Source: Marinibacterium anthonyi (GTDB lineage Bacteria; Pseudomonadota; Alphaproteobacteria; Rhodobacterales; Rhodobacteraceae). From it: a stretch of 64,000 bases of DNA. Each line of letters starts with the position of its first letter. Position 1 is the first letter of the stretch. A model generated the notes under the pieces. It was given only the letters and a program-made list of their open reading frames with translations. It made no database searches and was not told the DNA's origin. Position numbers and translations under genes: made by a program. Below are positions 42,956 to 51,620 of the stretch, in pieces. The stretch is from the NCBI GenBank assembly GCA_003217735.2, contig CP031593.1, positions 38,122 through 102,121 of the forward strand, read 5' to 3'.

Positions 42956-43936
42956 TCAGTCCGCGCCGACCGTCTCGATGATCTTCGCATAGGCCTCGTG
43001 TTCGGCATCCATGATCTGCGTCGCCTCCTGCGGACCGGCAAAGGTCATGTCCATGTTGCGCGCCTTGGCGACCTTCTGGGCGACCTCGGATTGCAACGAC
43101 ACCTCAAGCGCGGCCGCGATCGTGTCGACCACGTCCTGCGGCGTGCCCTTGGGCGCCGAGAGCGAGATGAAGCTGGTCGCCCCGAACGGAAAGCCCAGGT
43201 CCTTCATCGACACCAGGTCCGGCGCGTTCTTCAGCCGGTTGTAGGACGCCGCGAACAGCGCCTTGGCATCCCCCGCGTCGACGATCGGCGCCCAGGACCC
43301 GCCCGAAAACGCGATATCCACGTCCCCCGACAACACCGCCTGCACCGCCCCGTTGGCGCCGTTCACCGGCACCAGGACCAGCGGCGCGTCCTTCTGCTTG
43401 GCGACATATTGCATGACCAGCCGGTCCAGCGGCATGTAGCTGGCCGCCTTGATCGGGCTGCCGCTGCCTTCGGTGTCCGACACCAGTTCGTCCAGGGTGG
43501 AAAACGGCTTGCCCGCCCCGGTGAAAACCGCGTTCTGGAATTCGGCGATCATGCCGATGTGGACGAAATCGTCCGTTTTGTACATCGTCGGCTGTACCAT
43601 CGGCGCCAGCGTGATCGAGGTCGAGTTGGTGGCCAGCAGAGTATACCCGTCGGGCTTGGCCCGGGCCACCTGCCCCGTCGCCACGCCGCCCCCCGCGCCG
43701 GTCACGTTCTGCACCAGGATCGGCTGGCCCAGCTCGGCGCTAAGCGATTGCGTCAGCGCGCGCACCGCCGTGTCGGTGCCGCCGCCCGCGGCAAAGGCCA
43801 CGACGACGGTGATGGGTTTCGTGGGGAAGTCGGCCGCGCGGGCCGGGCCGGAAAAGCCCAGCGTCGTCAGGCCGACGGCCGTCAGGGCTGCAAGGCCCAG
43901 CCCCAGGGTATGGCGGCGGGTCGCTGTCTTGGTCAT
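42956..43936 (-). CDS. tctC: Tripartite tricarboxylate transporter binding protein
   Basis: A 326-residue TctC/Bug-family periplasmic protein. The N-terminus carries a twin-arginine-like signal (MTKTATRRHTLGLGLAALTA ending ARA-AD). The mature protein has the family motifs FPTKPITVVVAFAAGGGTDT, LGQPILVQNVTGAGGGVATG, ARAKPDGYTLLATNS and KGTPQDVVDTIAAAL. ATG 43936 has GGAGAG before it. It is last in an operon with tctB and tctA. Bug proteins bind small organic acids; the identity of the ligand cannot be read here. Confidence 0.9.
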   Translation of the reverse strand: MTKTATRRHTLGLGLAALTAVGLTTLGFSGPARAADFPTKPITVVVAFAAGGGTDTAVRALTQSLSAELGQPILVQNVTGAGGGVATGQVARAKPDGYTLLATNSTSITLAPMVQPTMYKTDDFVHIGMIAEFQNAVFTGAGKPFSTLDELVSDTEGSGSPIKAASYMPLDRLVMQYVAKQKDAPLVLVPVNGANGAVQAVLSGDVDIAFSGGSWAPIVDAGDAKALFAASYNRLKNAPDLVSMKDLGFPFGATSFISLSAPKGTPQDVVDTIAAALEVSLQSEVAQKVAKARNMDMTFAGPQEATQIMDAEHEAYAKIIETVGAD

Positions 43937-43971
43937 CTCAATCTCTCCTCCGATTGTCGGGATGATGGGGG

Positions 43972-45501
43972 TCAAAGGTCCTTGGGCTGCGCCACGGTCA
44001 TCGACGGGCCGTCCGATTTCGCGCCAACGACGACGAACCTCCAGATCGCGACGACCGCCAGAACAAGGAACAGGATGGCAATGGGGTGCTGCAGCAGGGC
44101 GGATGGCTTGCCCTCGGTCAGGATGATCGACTGGCGGATGCTCAGTTCCGACATCGGGCCCAGCACGTAGCCCACCACGAAGGTCACGAAGGAAAAGTCG
44201 AACTTCTTCATGAAATAGCCGGTGAAGCCGAAGATCAGCATCATGTAGACGCCGAACATGCCGCCGCCTTCCATGTAGGCGCCCACGACGCACAGGAAGA
44301 CGATGATCGGCAACAGCACGGTCTGGCGCACTTGCAGCGCCATGGAAAACAGCCGCTGCCCGAACAGCCCCACCAGGACCAGCGCCAGCGAGGCCATCAG
44401 CATCCCGATGTAGATCGAAAACACCACCGTGCCGCTTTCCCTGAACAGGAACGGCCCCGGCGTCAGCCCGTGCATCATGAACGCGCCCATCAAAAGCGCC
44501 GTCGACAGGCTGCCCGGAACGCCGATGGCGAAGACCGGGATCAGCGAGGCCGGCACCGTCGCGTTGTCCGCCGATTCCGAAGCCGCGACCCCTTCGGGCG
44601 CGCCCTTGCCGAACCGCTCCGGCGTGGTCGAGCTGCGCCGCGTCATCGTGTAGGCCAGGAAGGAGGCCAGCGTCGCGCCCAGCCCCGGCAGGATGCCGAT
44701 GATCGTGCCGATCAGGCTGCCGCGCAGGATCGCCGGGGTGATCTGGCGGATCTCGTGGCCATGCAGCTTGCGGTCGGTGGCGTCCGGGGTCTTTTCCAGC
44801 GTGCCGGGCCTGTCATGCCCGCCGCGCCAGCCCCGGTCGATCTGCGACAGGATCTCCGACAATGCCAGCGTGCCGATGGCCACGGCCAGCAGGGGCACGC
44901 CGTCGTACAGTTCGGGGAAGCCGAAGGTCATCCGCGGCAGGCCGGTTTCCATGTCGATCCCGGGCGCCGACAGCAGCAGCCCGGCGAACCCGGCGATCAG
45001 CGCCTTGTAGAAGGAATCGCCCGCCACGGCGGCGATGAAGGTGATCGAGAAGATCAGGACTGCGGCCAGTTCGATCGGCCCGATGCCGATGGCGAACCGC
45101 GCGATCGGCTCGGCCAGCAGGATCAGCACCACCGTCGCCAGCACATCGCCCACGATCGACGCCAGCAACGCGATCTTCAGCGCCTTCTGCGCCTTGCCCT
45201 GCTTGGTCATCGGGTAGCCGTCGAAGGTGGTCACCACCGATGACGGCTCCCCGGGCACGTTCAGCAGGATCGCCGAGACGGCGGCGCCGGCGGCCCCGCC
45301 CTTGTTGATGCCGATCAGGAAGGACAGCGCGGCGGCGGGCGCCATCGAGAAGGTGAAGGGAATGGCCAGGGCGATGGCGGTGGTCCGGTTCATCCCCGGC
45401 AGCGCGCCGACGACATAGCCGATCAGCACCCCCAGCACGATATAGGCCAGGACGGCGGGTGTCAGGATGTCATGGCTTGCGGCTGCGATCTGTTGGAACA
45501 T
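43972..45501 (-). CDS. tctA: Tripartite tricarboxylate transporter large permease
   Basis: A 509-residue TctA permease with about eleven to twelve membrane segments. Characteristic stretches are LIGYVVGALPGMNRTTAIAL, GINKGGAAGAAVSAILLNVPG, GTIIGILPGLGATLASFLAY and GVAASESADNATVPASLIPV, the duplicated Gly/Pro-rich loops typical of the family. It works with TctB in the inner membrane and depends on the ion gradient and TctC. Confidence 0.93.
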   Translation of the reverse strand: MFQQIAAASHDILTPAVLAYIVLGVLIGYVVGALPGMNRTTAIALAIPFTFSMAPAAALSFLIGINKGGAAGAAVSAILLNVPGEPSSVVTTFDGYPMTKQGKAQKALKIALLASIVGDVLATVVLILLAEPIARFAIGIGPIELAAVLIFSITFIAAVAGDSFYKALIAGFAGLLLSAPGIDMETGLPRMTFGFPELYDGVPLLAVAIGTLALSEILSQIDRGWRGGHDRPGTLEKTPDATDRKLHGHEIRQITPAILRGSLIGTIIGILPGLGATLASFLAYTMTRRSSTTPERFGKGAPEGVAASESADNATVPASLIPVFAIGVPGSLSTALLMGAFMMHGLTPGPFLFRESGTVVFSIYIGMLMASLALVLVGLFGQRLFSMALQVRQTVLLPIIVFLCVVGAYMEGGGMFGVYMMLIFGFTGYFMKKFDFSFVTFVVGYVLGPMSELSIRQSIILTEGKPSALLQHPIAILFLVLAVVAIWRFVVVGAKSDGPSMTVAQPKDL

Positions 45502-45505
45502 GGGA

Positions 45506-45955
45506 TTACGGCAGCACGGAATGGAAGACGTGAGTGACCAGCAGCACCACCACCAGAACCGGGAGAACCGAGGTCAGCACGATGCGGATCGGATTGCGTT
45601 CGCCCAGGAAGATCATCAGCCCGCCGATCAGCAGCGGGCCCCCGAATTCGATCCCCAGCAGGTCGATGGCGATCACCCCGCCCAGGGTGATCGCCGCCGA
45701 AAGGCCGAACATCAGCATGTTCCAGCTGGTGACCGGCAGCGGCGGCTGTTCCCCTTTGGCGCGCAAACGGGCCAGCGCGTGCACGATCAGCCCGACGGAG
45801 CTGAGCACCATGCCGCTGGCGATGATGGTCGGAAACACCGTGGGCGACAGGCCGAAGAACGCGCCTTCGACCGTGCCCAGGGGTATGACGAGAAAGATCA
45901 GCGCCAGCCCGAAAGCCAACAGCGCCCCCCCGCCGATCAGATCGGCCTTGTTCAT
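45506..45955 (-). CDS. tctB: Tripartite tricarboxylate transporter small permease
   Basis: A 149-residue TctB-like membrane protein with four hydrophobic segments (around residues 8-25, 38-62, 78-100 and 117-145, for example LIGGGALLAFGLALIFLVIP). It is first in the tctBAC operon, 4 nt before tctA. The weakly conserved family is recognised mainly by topology and position. The promoter must lie in the 176-bp AT-rich region shared with the divergent SDR gene. Confidence 0.85.
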   Translation of the reverse strand: MNKADLIGGGALLAFGLALIFLVIPLGTVEGAFFGLSPTVFPTIIASGMVLSSVGLIVHALARLRAKGEQPPLPVTSWNMLMFGLSAAITLGGVIAIDLLGIEFGGPLLIGGLMIFLGERNPIRIVLTSVLPVLVVVLLVTHVFHSVLP

Positions 45956-46131
45956 TTCATCCTCCCTGCAAGCGAATCGGAGATTGCGCTTGCTCCCTTG
46001 TCTTGCGTGATACTAAGACGATAATACAATACGTCAATAAGTTGATCATGCCATCGACAGCGCGTCACTGGCACACCCGGCCCTCCCTGCCCCGGCAGGA
46101 CATAAAGAACTGACAGAACAGGAGAATTCCC

Positions 46132-46902
46132 ATGTCCGATACAAGCAAGGTGGCCGTCGTGACCGGCGCGAGTCGGGGGCTGGGCGCGGCGATGGCCGTG
46201 GACCTGGCCCGCACCGGCGCCCGCGTGACGCTGGTGGCGCGCGACGCCGCGGCGCTGGATTCCGTCGCGGCCGAAGCCCGCGCAGCCGGGGCACCCGATG
46301 TGCTGACCCTGGCGCTGGACCTGCGCGACCCGGACGCGCCGGCGCGCGCGGTCGATGCGGTGATGGCGCGCTGGGGGCGGATCGACTGGCTGGTCAACAA
46401 CGCCGGCGACACCAAGCGTGGCGACTTCATGGACCTGCTGGACGAAGACCACCTGTCGGGATTTGCGCTGAAGTACCACGCCACGGTCCGCTTCTGCCGC
46501 GCCGCCCTGCCCCACATGGCGTCCGACGGCGCCATCGTGAACATCTCGGGCATCGGCGCAATGACGCCCGAACCGGATTTCACCATCGGCGGTCCCGTGA
46601 ACTCGGCGCTCATCAACTTCAGCAAGGCCCTTTCGAAACGCGCGGATGCGCCACGGGTGAATGTCGTCTGCCCCGGCCACATCAAGACCGACCGCCTGTC
46701 GCGCCGCATCGCCGTCTATGCCCAGACCCACGGCCTGAGCGAAGACGAGGCCGCGCAGCAGATGCGCAAGGCTTCCGGCATCCGGCGCCACGGCGACCCG
46801 GCGGACATCGCCGCCATGGTCACCTTCCTGTGTTCCGACCGGGCGGGTTACGTGCGCGGCGCGGTGATGACGGTGGATGGCGGCGCCACCCCGGGGATCT
46901 GA
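46132..46902 (+). CDS. Short-chain dehydrogenase-like protein lacking the Tyr-x-x-x-Lys site
   Basis: A 256-residue SDR-fold protein. The cofactor loop VAVVTGASRGLGAAMAVDLA, the structural NNAG (LVNNAGDTKRGDF), the active-site Ser region VNISGIGAMTP and the C-terminal GYVRGAVMTVDGGATPG are all present. At the place where YSASK is expected the sequence reads GGPVNSALINFSKAL, so the catalytic Tyr and Lys appear replaced by Gly and Asn. It may act by a different chemistry, need a partner, or be non-catalytic. It is divergent from tctBAC. It lies in a cluster with a CMD protein, a HIBADH-like enzyme and another SDR. Confidence 0.82.
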   Translation: MSDTSKVAVVTGASRGLGAAMAVDLARTGARVTLVARDAAALDSVAAEARAAGAPDVLTLALDLRDPDAPARAVDAVMARWGRIDWLVNNAGDTKRGDFMDLLDEDHLSGFALKYHATVRFCRAALPHMASDGAIVNISGIGAMTPEPDFTIGGPVNSALINFSKALSKRADAPRVNVVCPGHIKTDRLSRRIAVYAQTHGLSEDEAAQQMRKASGIRRHGDPADIAAMVTFLCSDRAGYVRGAVMTVDGGATPGI

Positions 46903-46920
46903 TCGATGAACGCCCCCACA

Positions 46921-46943
46921 GCGCCCGCCCCGAAGGCGGGCGC
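46921..46943. terminator. Bidirectional hairpin between convergent SDR and CMD genes
   Basis: GCGCCCGCC (46921-46929) pairs perfectly with GGCGGGCGC (46935-46943) with a CCGAA loop, 18 nt after the SDR stop and 7 nt beyond the CMD stop. Confidence 0.65.
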
Positions 46944-46950
46944 CAGGGTC

Positions 46951-47361
46951 TCACTCGGCGGCGACCTCGGCCTTGTAGGCTTCCATCACCTCGACCGCCG
47001 CGCGCATCCCGTCCAGCGCCGCCGGAGCGCCGCAATAGATCGCCGTCTGCAGGACGATCTCGACGATCTCTTCCTCGGTCAGCCCGTTGCGCAGGGCGCC
47101 GCGCACGTGGACCCGCAGTTCATGCAGCCGGTTCATGGCGATCAGCATGCCGATGTTGATCATGCTGCGCTGCTGTTTCGTCAGCCCCGGACGGTTCCAC
47201 AGGTCGCCCCAGCAATATTCGGTCACCATCTTCTGCAACGGCGCCGTCCAGTCGGTCACGCCATCCAGCGACCGCGCCACATGGGCATCGCCCAGCACCT
47301 CGCGCCGCATGGCGACGCCCTTTTCGAACAATTCGGTCTGGAATTCGGGTCTTTGAGACAT
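46951..47361 (-). CDS. Carboxymuconolactone decarboxylase family protein
   Basis: A 136-residue CMD/PcaC-like protein. Landmarks are GLTKQQRSMINIGMLIAMNR, LRVHVRGALRNGLTEEEIVE and IVLQTAIYCGAPAALDGMRA, the last being the characteristic end of gamma-carboxymuconolactone decarboxylases. The ATG at 47361 gives the standard length. A protocatechuate pathway is not otherwise visible, so it could act on another lactone in the cluster. It lies opposite to its neighbours, between two plus-strand dehydrogenase genes. Confidence 0.87.
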   Translation of the reverse strand: MSQRPEFQTELFEKGVAMRREVLGDAHVARSLDGVTDWTAPLQKMVTEYCWGDLWNRPGLTKQQRSMINIGMLIAMNRLHELRVHVRGALRNGLTEEEIVEIVLQTAIYCGAPAALDGMRAAVEVMEAYKAEVAAE

Positions 47362-47455
47362 GGTCGGGTTTTCCTCGAAGGCCTGGAACCCGCAATGCAG
47401 GTCGGTTGATCGGTGTCCTTCATGGATAGGGCGGCGACAGTTGACAGTCAATGGA

Positions 47456-47476
47456 TTGTATGATCATAGGATCGAC
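47456..47476 (+). promoter_or_regulatory. Candidate GntR operator/promoter, copy 1
   Basis: This 21-bp element (TTGTATGATC... ending GGATCGAC) is identical at 16 of 21 positions to the one at 51560-51580 upstream of the GntR gene. TTGTAT (47456-47461) and TATGAT (47478-47483) with 16 nt between could be the promoter of the downstream dehydrogenase gene, so the element would cover the -35 and spacer. Confidence 0.5.
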
Positions 47477-47543
47477 ATATGATATGACCAAACGGCGCGC
47501 CCACCTTCGGGCCCCCGCCGCAGACCGCCAGGGAGAGAGACAG

Positions 47544-48464
47544 ATGGCACATAGCGCACCGGACAACCGGCTTTACGGGTTCGTGGGCCTTGGCAACATG
47601 GGCACCCCGATGTCGCTGCGCCTGCTGGAGGCCGGGCACCGGGTGGTGGTCTATGACCCCCGCGCCGCAGCGATGGATGCGCTGGTGGCCCGGGGCGCGA
47701 CCAGCGCCGCGTCGCTGAAGGACCTCGCCGACCAGGCCGAGGTGGTCTTCATGTCGCTGCCGATGCCCGACGTGGTGCGCCAGGTGGCCATCGGCGACGG
47801 CGGGCTGATCGAAGGGACGACGGCCCGGGTCGTCGTCGACCTGTCGACCACCGGCCCGGGCGTCACCGGCCAGGTCGCGCAGGCGCTGACCGGGGCCGGC
47901 AAGGTTCTGATCGACTGCCCGGTCAGCGGCGGCGCGGCGGGGGCCGGCAAGGGATCTCTGGCCCTGATGGTGGCGGGAGAGGATGCGGCGATCGACGACA
48001 TCGAGCCCGTATTGCAGGTTTTCGGCAAGGTCTTCCGCGTCGGCCTGACCCCGGGCCAGGGCCAGATGATGAAGCTGATCAACAACCTGATGTCGTCGGC
48101 CGCGCTGACCATCGCGTCGGAAACCATGGTGCTGGGCGTCAAGGCCGGGCTGGACGCCGACAAGATGATCGAAGTGCTCAACAGCGGATCCGGCGCCAAC
48201 AGCGCCACCGGAAACAAGATCCCCAAGTTCGTCCTGCCGCGCACATTCGATTTCGGCTTTGCCCTGGGCCTGTCGGCCAAGGATGCGCGGCTGTGCCTGG
48301 AAGAAGGCGACAAGCTGGGCGTGCCGATGATCGTGGGCACCGCCGTCAAGACGCTGCTGACCATCGGCCGCGACCACCTGGGCGCCGAGGCCGACATGAC
48401 CGAAGTCGTCCGCGTGGTCGAACAATGGGCCGGGGTCGAGGTGAAGGGCGCGGCGGCGGGCTGA
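47544..48464 (+). CDS. NAD(P)-dependent beta-hydroxyacid dehydrogenase (HIBADH family)
   Basis: A 306-residue member of the 3-hydroxyisobutyrate / tartronate semialdehyde dehydrogenase family. The Rossmann motif is YGFVGLGNMGTPMSLRLLEA, the substrate motif LIDCPVSGGAAGAGKGSLAL, and the catalytic lysine is in QGQMMKLINNLMSSA. ATG 47544 follows GGGAGAGAGACAG; the longer reading would run into the operator region. It opens a plus-strand operon with PrpD-like, lactonase-like and SDR genes. It oxidises a 3-hydroxy acid or reduces its semialdehyde; the precise acid is not evident. Confidence 0.88.
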   Translation: MAHSAPDNRLYGFVGLGNMGTPMSLRLLEAGHRVVVYDPRAAAMDALVARGATSAASLKDLADQAEVVFMSLPMPDVVRQVAIGDGGLIEGTTARVVVDLSTTGPGVTGQVAQALTGAGKVLIDCPVSGGAAGAGKGSLALMVAGEDAAIDDIEPVLQVFGKVFRVGLTPGQGQMMKLINNLMSSAALTIASETMVLGVKAGLDADKMIEVLNSGSGANSATGNKIPKFVLPRTFDFGFALGLSAKDARLCLEEGDKLGVPMIVGTAVKTLLTIGRDHLGAEADMTEVVRVVEQWAGVEVKGAAAG

Positions 48465-48487
48465 CAGGCCCCCTGCCCTTTCCCGCC

Positions 48488-49825
48488 ATGACCCCGATGA
48501 AGCCCGAAGACCGGCTGGCCGCCTTCGTGGCCCGCACCCGGTTCACCGACCTGCCCGCCGATGTCCTGCATGCGGCGAAGCGGTCGATCCTGAACATCTT
48601 CGCCACCGCTTTTGCCGGCAGTGCCGAACCCGCCATCGGCATCTACCTGAACACCGTCGCGCCCTATATGGGCGCGCCGACCGCCAGCCTGGTGGCCCGC
48701 CCCGGCAAGGTCGACATGCCGACCGCCGCCTTCGCCAATGCCGCCGCCGCCAATATCCACGACTTCGACGACACCCATACGCCGACCATCATCCACCCCA
48801 CCGCCCCCGTCGCCCCGGCGCTGTTCGCGCTGGCCGAGGAACGCGGCGCGACCGGGGCCGACTTGTTGCTGGCCTTCGTGCTGGGGGGCGAGGTCGAATG
48901 CCGGCTGGGTAACGCGGTGTCCCCCTGGCATTACGCGCGCGGCTGGCACATCACGTCGACCTGCGGCGTCTTCGGCGCGGCCATGGGGGCGGGCAAGCTG
49001 CTGGCGCTGGACGAAACGCACCTGGGCTACGCGCTGTCGAACGCCGCCGCCCAGTCGGCGGGGCTGGTGGAAACGCTGGGCACCATGTCCAAGTCGCTCA
49101 GCCTGGGCAACGCGGCCCGTGGCGGCGTGCTGGCGGCCCTGCTGGCGCAGCGCGGCTTCTCGGGCCCGCAGGCGGTTCTCAGCGGCGCACGCGGCTTTCT
49201 GCGGGTCTATGCGGACGTCCCCGATTGCGATGCCCTGACCGGCGGGCTGGGCGATCACTGGGAAATCGCGACCAATACCTTCAAGCCCTACCCTGTCGGC
49301 GTCGTCCTGAACCCGGTGATCGACGCCTGCCTTGACCTGCGCGCGCGGCTCGGAGTCACTCAGGTGCCCGAGGTCACCATTTGGGGCCATCCGCTGTTGC
49401 AGCAGCGCACCGACCGGCCCGACGTGACCACGGGCCGCGAAGCACAGGTCAGCGCCCAGCACACCATCGCCAACGTGCTGGCCACCGGATCCGCCGGGCT
49501 GGCCGATTACACCGACGTCGCCGTCACCCGCACCCTGGGTCAGCGCCCCCGGATCACCTTCATCGACGATCCGGATCGCGATGTCTCCTCCGCCCGGCTG
49601 GAATTCACCTTGCCTGACGGTGCGGTCGAAACCGTCGACATCACCGTTGCCAGGGGCAGCCCCGGCAACCCGCTGACCGATGCCGATCTGGAACACAAGC
49701 TGACCGCGCAGGCGCTGGCCGCCGGGCACAGCCGCACGGCAGAGTTGATCGACGCCATCTGGTCGCTTGATACTCTGGACGACGCGGGCCTTGTTGCGCG
49801 CATCGCCGCGCGGCCCGACGCCTGA
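48488..49825 (+). CDS. MmgE/PrpD family protein
   Basis: A 445-residue MmgE/PrpD protein (2-methylcitrate dehydratase / cis-aconitate decarboxylase / iminodisuccinate epimerase superfamily). Recognisable regions are ILNIFATAFAGSAEPAIGIY, NIHDFDDTHTPTIIHPTAPV, GWHITSTCGVFGAAMGAGKL and LETLGTMSKSLSLGNAARGG. Usual length is 440-490. Start ATG 48488 has CCCTTTCCCGCC before it, a weak site; 48497 is also in frame. In this operon it probably dehydrates or isomerises a polycarboxylic acid taken up by TctABC, but this is contextual. Confidence 0.87.
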   Translation: MTPMKPEDRLAAFVARTRFTDLPADVLHAAKRSILNIFATAFAGSAEPAIGIYLNTVAPYMGAPTASLVARPGKVDMPTAAFANAAAANIHDFDDTHTPTIIHPTAPVAPALFALAEERGATGADLLLAFVLGGEVECRLGNAVSPWHYARGWHITSTCGVFGAAMGAGKLLALDETHLGYALSNAAAQSAGLVETLGTMSKSLSLGNAARGGVLAALLAQRGFSGPQAVLSGARGFLRVYADVPDCDALTGGLGDHWEIATNTFKPYPVGVVLNPVIDACLDLRARLGVTQVPEVTIWGHPLLQQRTDRPDVTTGREAQVSAQHTIANVLATGSAGLADYTDVAVTRTLGQRPRITFIDDPDRDVSSARLEFTLPDGAVETVDITVARGSPGNPLTDADLEHKLTAQALAAGHSRTAELIDAIWSLDTLDDAGLVARIAARPDA

Positions 49826-49838
49826 CCAAGGACCCAGA

Positions 49839-50651
49839 ATGCCCGATTGCGCCCCTTTCGACCTGTTCGCCCTGCGCTATGCCACCCACGGCGGGCGAAA
49901 TGCGGCCGAGAACATGATCGGCGGCGACCCGCACGAGGACGGATCGGACCTGGCCTATTACATCTGGGTCGCCCGCCGGGCCGACCGGGTGTTCGTCATC
50001 GACACCGGCTTCGGCCCCGATGCCGCGAAGGCGCGCGGCCGCACCCTGCTGCGCAGCCCGGCCGAAGCCTTGTCGCTGCTGGGTATCGACGCGGCACAGG
50101 TCGAGGACGTGATCCTCACCCATCTGCATTACGACCACGCCGGATCGCTGGACGCCTTCGGCGGCGCGCGGTTCCACCTGCAGGACAGCGAAGCCGCCTA
50201 TGCCACCGGCCGCTGCATGTGCCACGGCTTCCTGCGCGCGCCCTTCGATGTCGAAGACGTGGTGTCCTATGTCCGCCACCTTTACGCCGGCCATGTCTGT
50301 TTCCACGACGGCGCCGACCAGCTGTGCGACGGGATCAGCCTGCATCACCTGGGCGGGCACAGCGCCGGGTTGCAGGTGGTGCGCGTCCGGACCCGGCGCG
50401 GCTGGGTGGTCATCGCGTCGGACGCCTCGCATCTCTATGCCAACATGACCTCCGGTCAGCCGTTCCCGATCCTTTACAGCGCCGGCGAGACCGTCGAAGG
50501 CTATCGCATCCTGAATACGCTTGCCGACAGCCCCGACCACATCATCCCCGGCCATGACCCGGCGGTCATGGCGCTTTACCCCGCCCCGGCCCCGGCGCTT
50601 GAAGGCCTTGTCGCCCGCCTGGACGTCCCGCCCCGCGACCTGGTGCCCTGA
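49839..50651 (+). CDS. MBL-fold metallohydrolase (N-acyl homoserine lactonase-like)
   Basis: A 270-residue metallo-beta-lactamase-fold protein. The zinc motif is VILTHLHYDHAGSLDAF (HxHxDH), a further His is in LHHLGGHSAGLQV, and the metal Asp is in VVIASDASHLYANM, followed by HIIPGHDP. Sequence style resembles AiiA-type lactonases, which open homoserine or sugar lactones. Placed between a PrpD protein and an SDR, it more likely hydrolyses a pathway lactone than a quorum signal; both remain possible. AAGGACC precedes the ATG. Confidence 0.87.
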   Translation: MPDCAPFDLFALRYATHGGRNAAENMIGGDPHEDGSDLAYYIWVARRADRVFVIDTGFGPDAAKARGRTLLRSPAEALSLLGIDAAQVEDVILTHLHYDHAGSLDAFGGARFHLQDSEAAYATGRCMCHGFLRAPFDVEDVVSYVRHLYAGHVCFHDGADQLCDGISLHHLGGHSAGLQVVRVRTRRGWVVIASDASHLYANMTSGQPFPILYSAGETVEGYRILNTLADSPDHIIPGHDPAVMALYPAPAPALEGLVARLDVPPRDLVP

Positions 50652-50688
50652 CGCAGACCGACCGAGACCCACGAAGAAGGACCAGCCC

Positions 50689-51495
50689 GTGACCCAGCCA
50701 GCCGCCCGTTCCCTGACCGGCAGAACCGCCCTGATCACCGGATCCGTCGCCGGCCTGGGCCGCGCCTTTGCCGACGGTTTTGCCGCCGCCGGGGCCAACG
50801 TGGTGATGACCGGGCTGACCGACCCCGGCGAAGGCGAAGCCGCCGCTGCCGAGGTTGCGCAAGCCCATGACGTACAGACCCTTTTCGTCGATGCCGACCT
50901 GCGCGACCGCGCCGCCGCCGACACGCTGATGGACCGCGCCCAGGACGCGTTCGGCACCGTCGACATCCTGATCAACAACGCGGTCATCCGCCATTTCGCC
51001 CCGATCGAACATTTCGCCACCGAAGACTGGGACGAGGAGCTGGCCGTGAACCTGTCGGCCGCGTTCCGCCTGGTGCAGCGTTGTCTGCCGCCGATGAAGG
51101 CGCAGCGCTGGGGCCGGATCTTCAACCTCACGTCGATCTACAGCCTGCGCGGGGAACCCGACCGCATCGGGTATATCACCTGCAAATCCGCCCTGGCCGG
51201 CATGACGCGTGGCATCGCCATCGAGACCGCGCAAGACGGCATCACCTGCAATTCGCTGGGCCCCGGCGTGCTGCCCACCCCCGCCATCCTGGGCAAGATC
51301 CGCAAGGTCGCCGAAGCCACCGACCGCGATTATGACCTGCTGGTCGACGAATACACCCTGGCGCGACACCCCACGGGCCGCATGGTTCCCACCGCATCCG
51401 TCGCCGCGATGGCCGTTTTCCTGTGTTCGCCCGCCGGCGACGACATCACCGGCGCCAATTTCCCCATCGACGGCGGCTGGCAGGCGGCGCTGTAG
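50689..51495 (+). CDS. Short-chain dehydrogenase/reductase
   Basis: A 268-residue classical SDR. Cofactor loop TALITGSVAGLGRAFADGFA, NNAVIRHF, the Ser in IFNLTSIYSLRG, and the catalytic Tyr and Lys in GYITCKSALAGMTRGIA are all intact, and the end shows ITGANFPIDGGWQAAL. The GTG at 50689 follows GAAGAAGGACC. It resembles gluconate/3-oxoacyl-type dehydrogenases. It closes the catabolic operon that begins at 47544 and precedes the GntR gene. Confidence 0.88.
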   Translation: MTQPAARSLTGRTALITGSVAGLGRAFADGFAAAGANVVMTGLTDPGEGEAAAAEVAQAHDVQTLFVDADLRDRAAADTLMDRAQDAFGTVDILINNAVIRHFAPIEHFATEDWDEELAVNLSAAFRLVQRCLPPMKAQRWGRIFNLTSIYSLRGEPDRIGYITCKSALAGMTRGIAIETAQDGITCNSLGPGVLPTPAILGKIRKVAEATDRDYDLLVDEYTLARHPTGRMVPTASVAAMAVFLCSPAGDDITGANFPIDGGWQAAL

Positions 51496-51559
51496 CGGGG
51501 ATTTGCCGCGCCGCCCCGGGCCGGTTCCCCGACGTGCGCATGGTCTATGGCTTCACGGG

Positions 51560-51580
51560 TTGTAAGACTGTAGTATCGAC
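51560..51580 (+). promoter_or_regulatory. Candidate GntR operator, copy 2 (autoregulatory)
   Basis: This 21-bp element (TTGTAAGACTG... ending GTATCGAC) matches copy 1 at 47456-47476 in 16 of 21 positions. It lies 40 nt before the start of the GntR gene. Confidence 0.5.
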
Positions 51581-51620
51581 CAACAATTCCCGCGAATATC
51601 AGCATGACCCCGGAGGTTTG

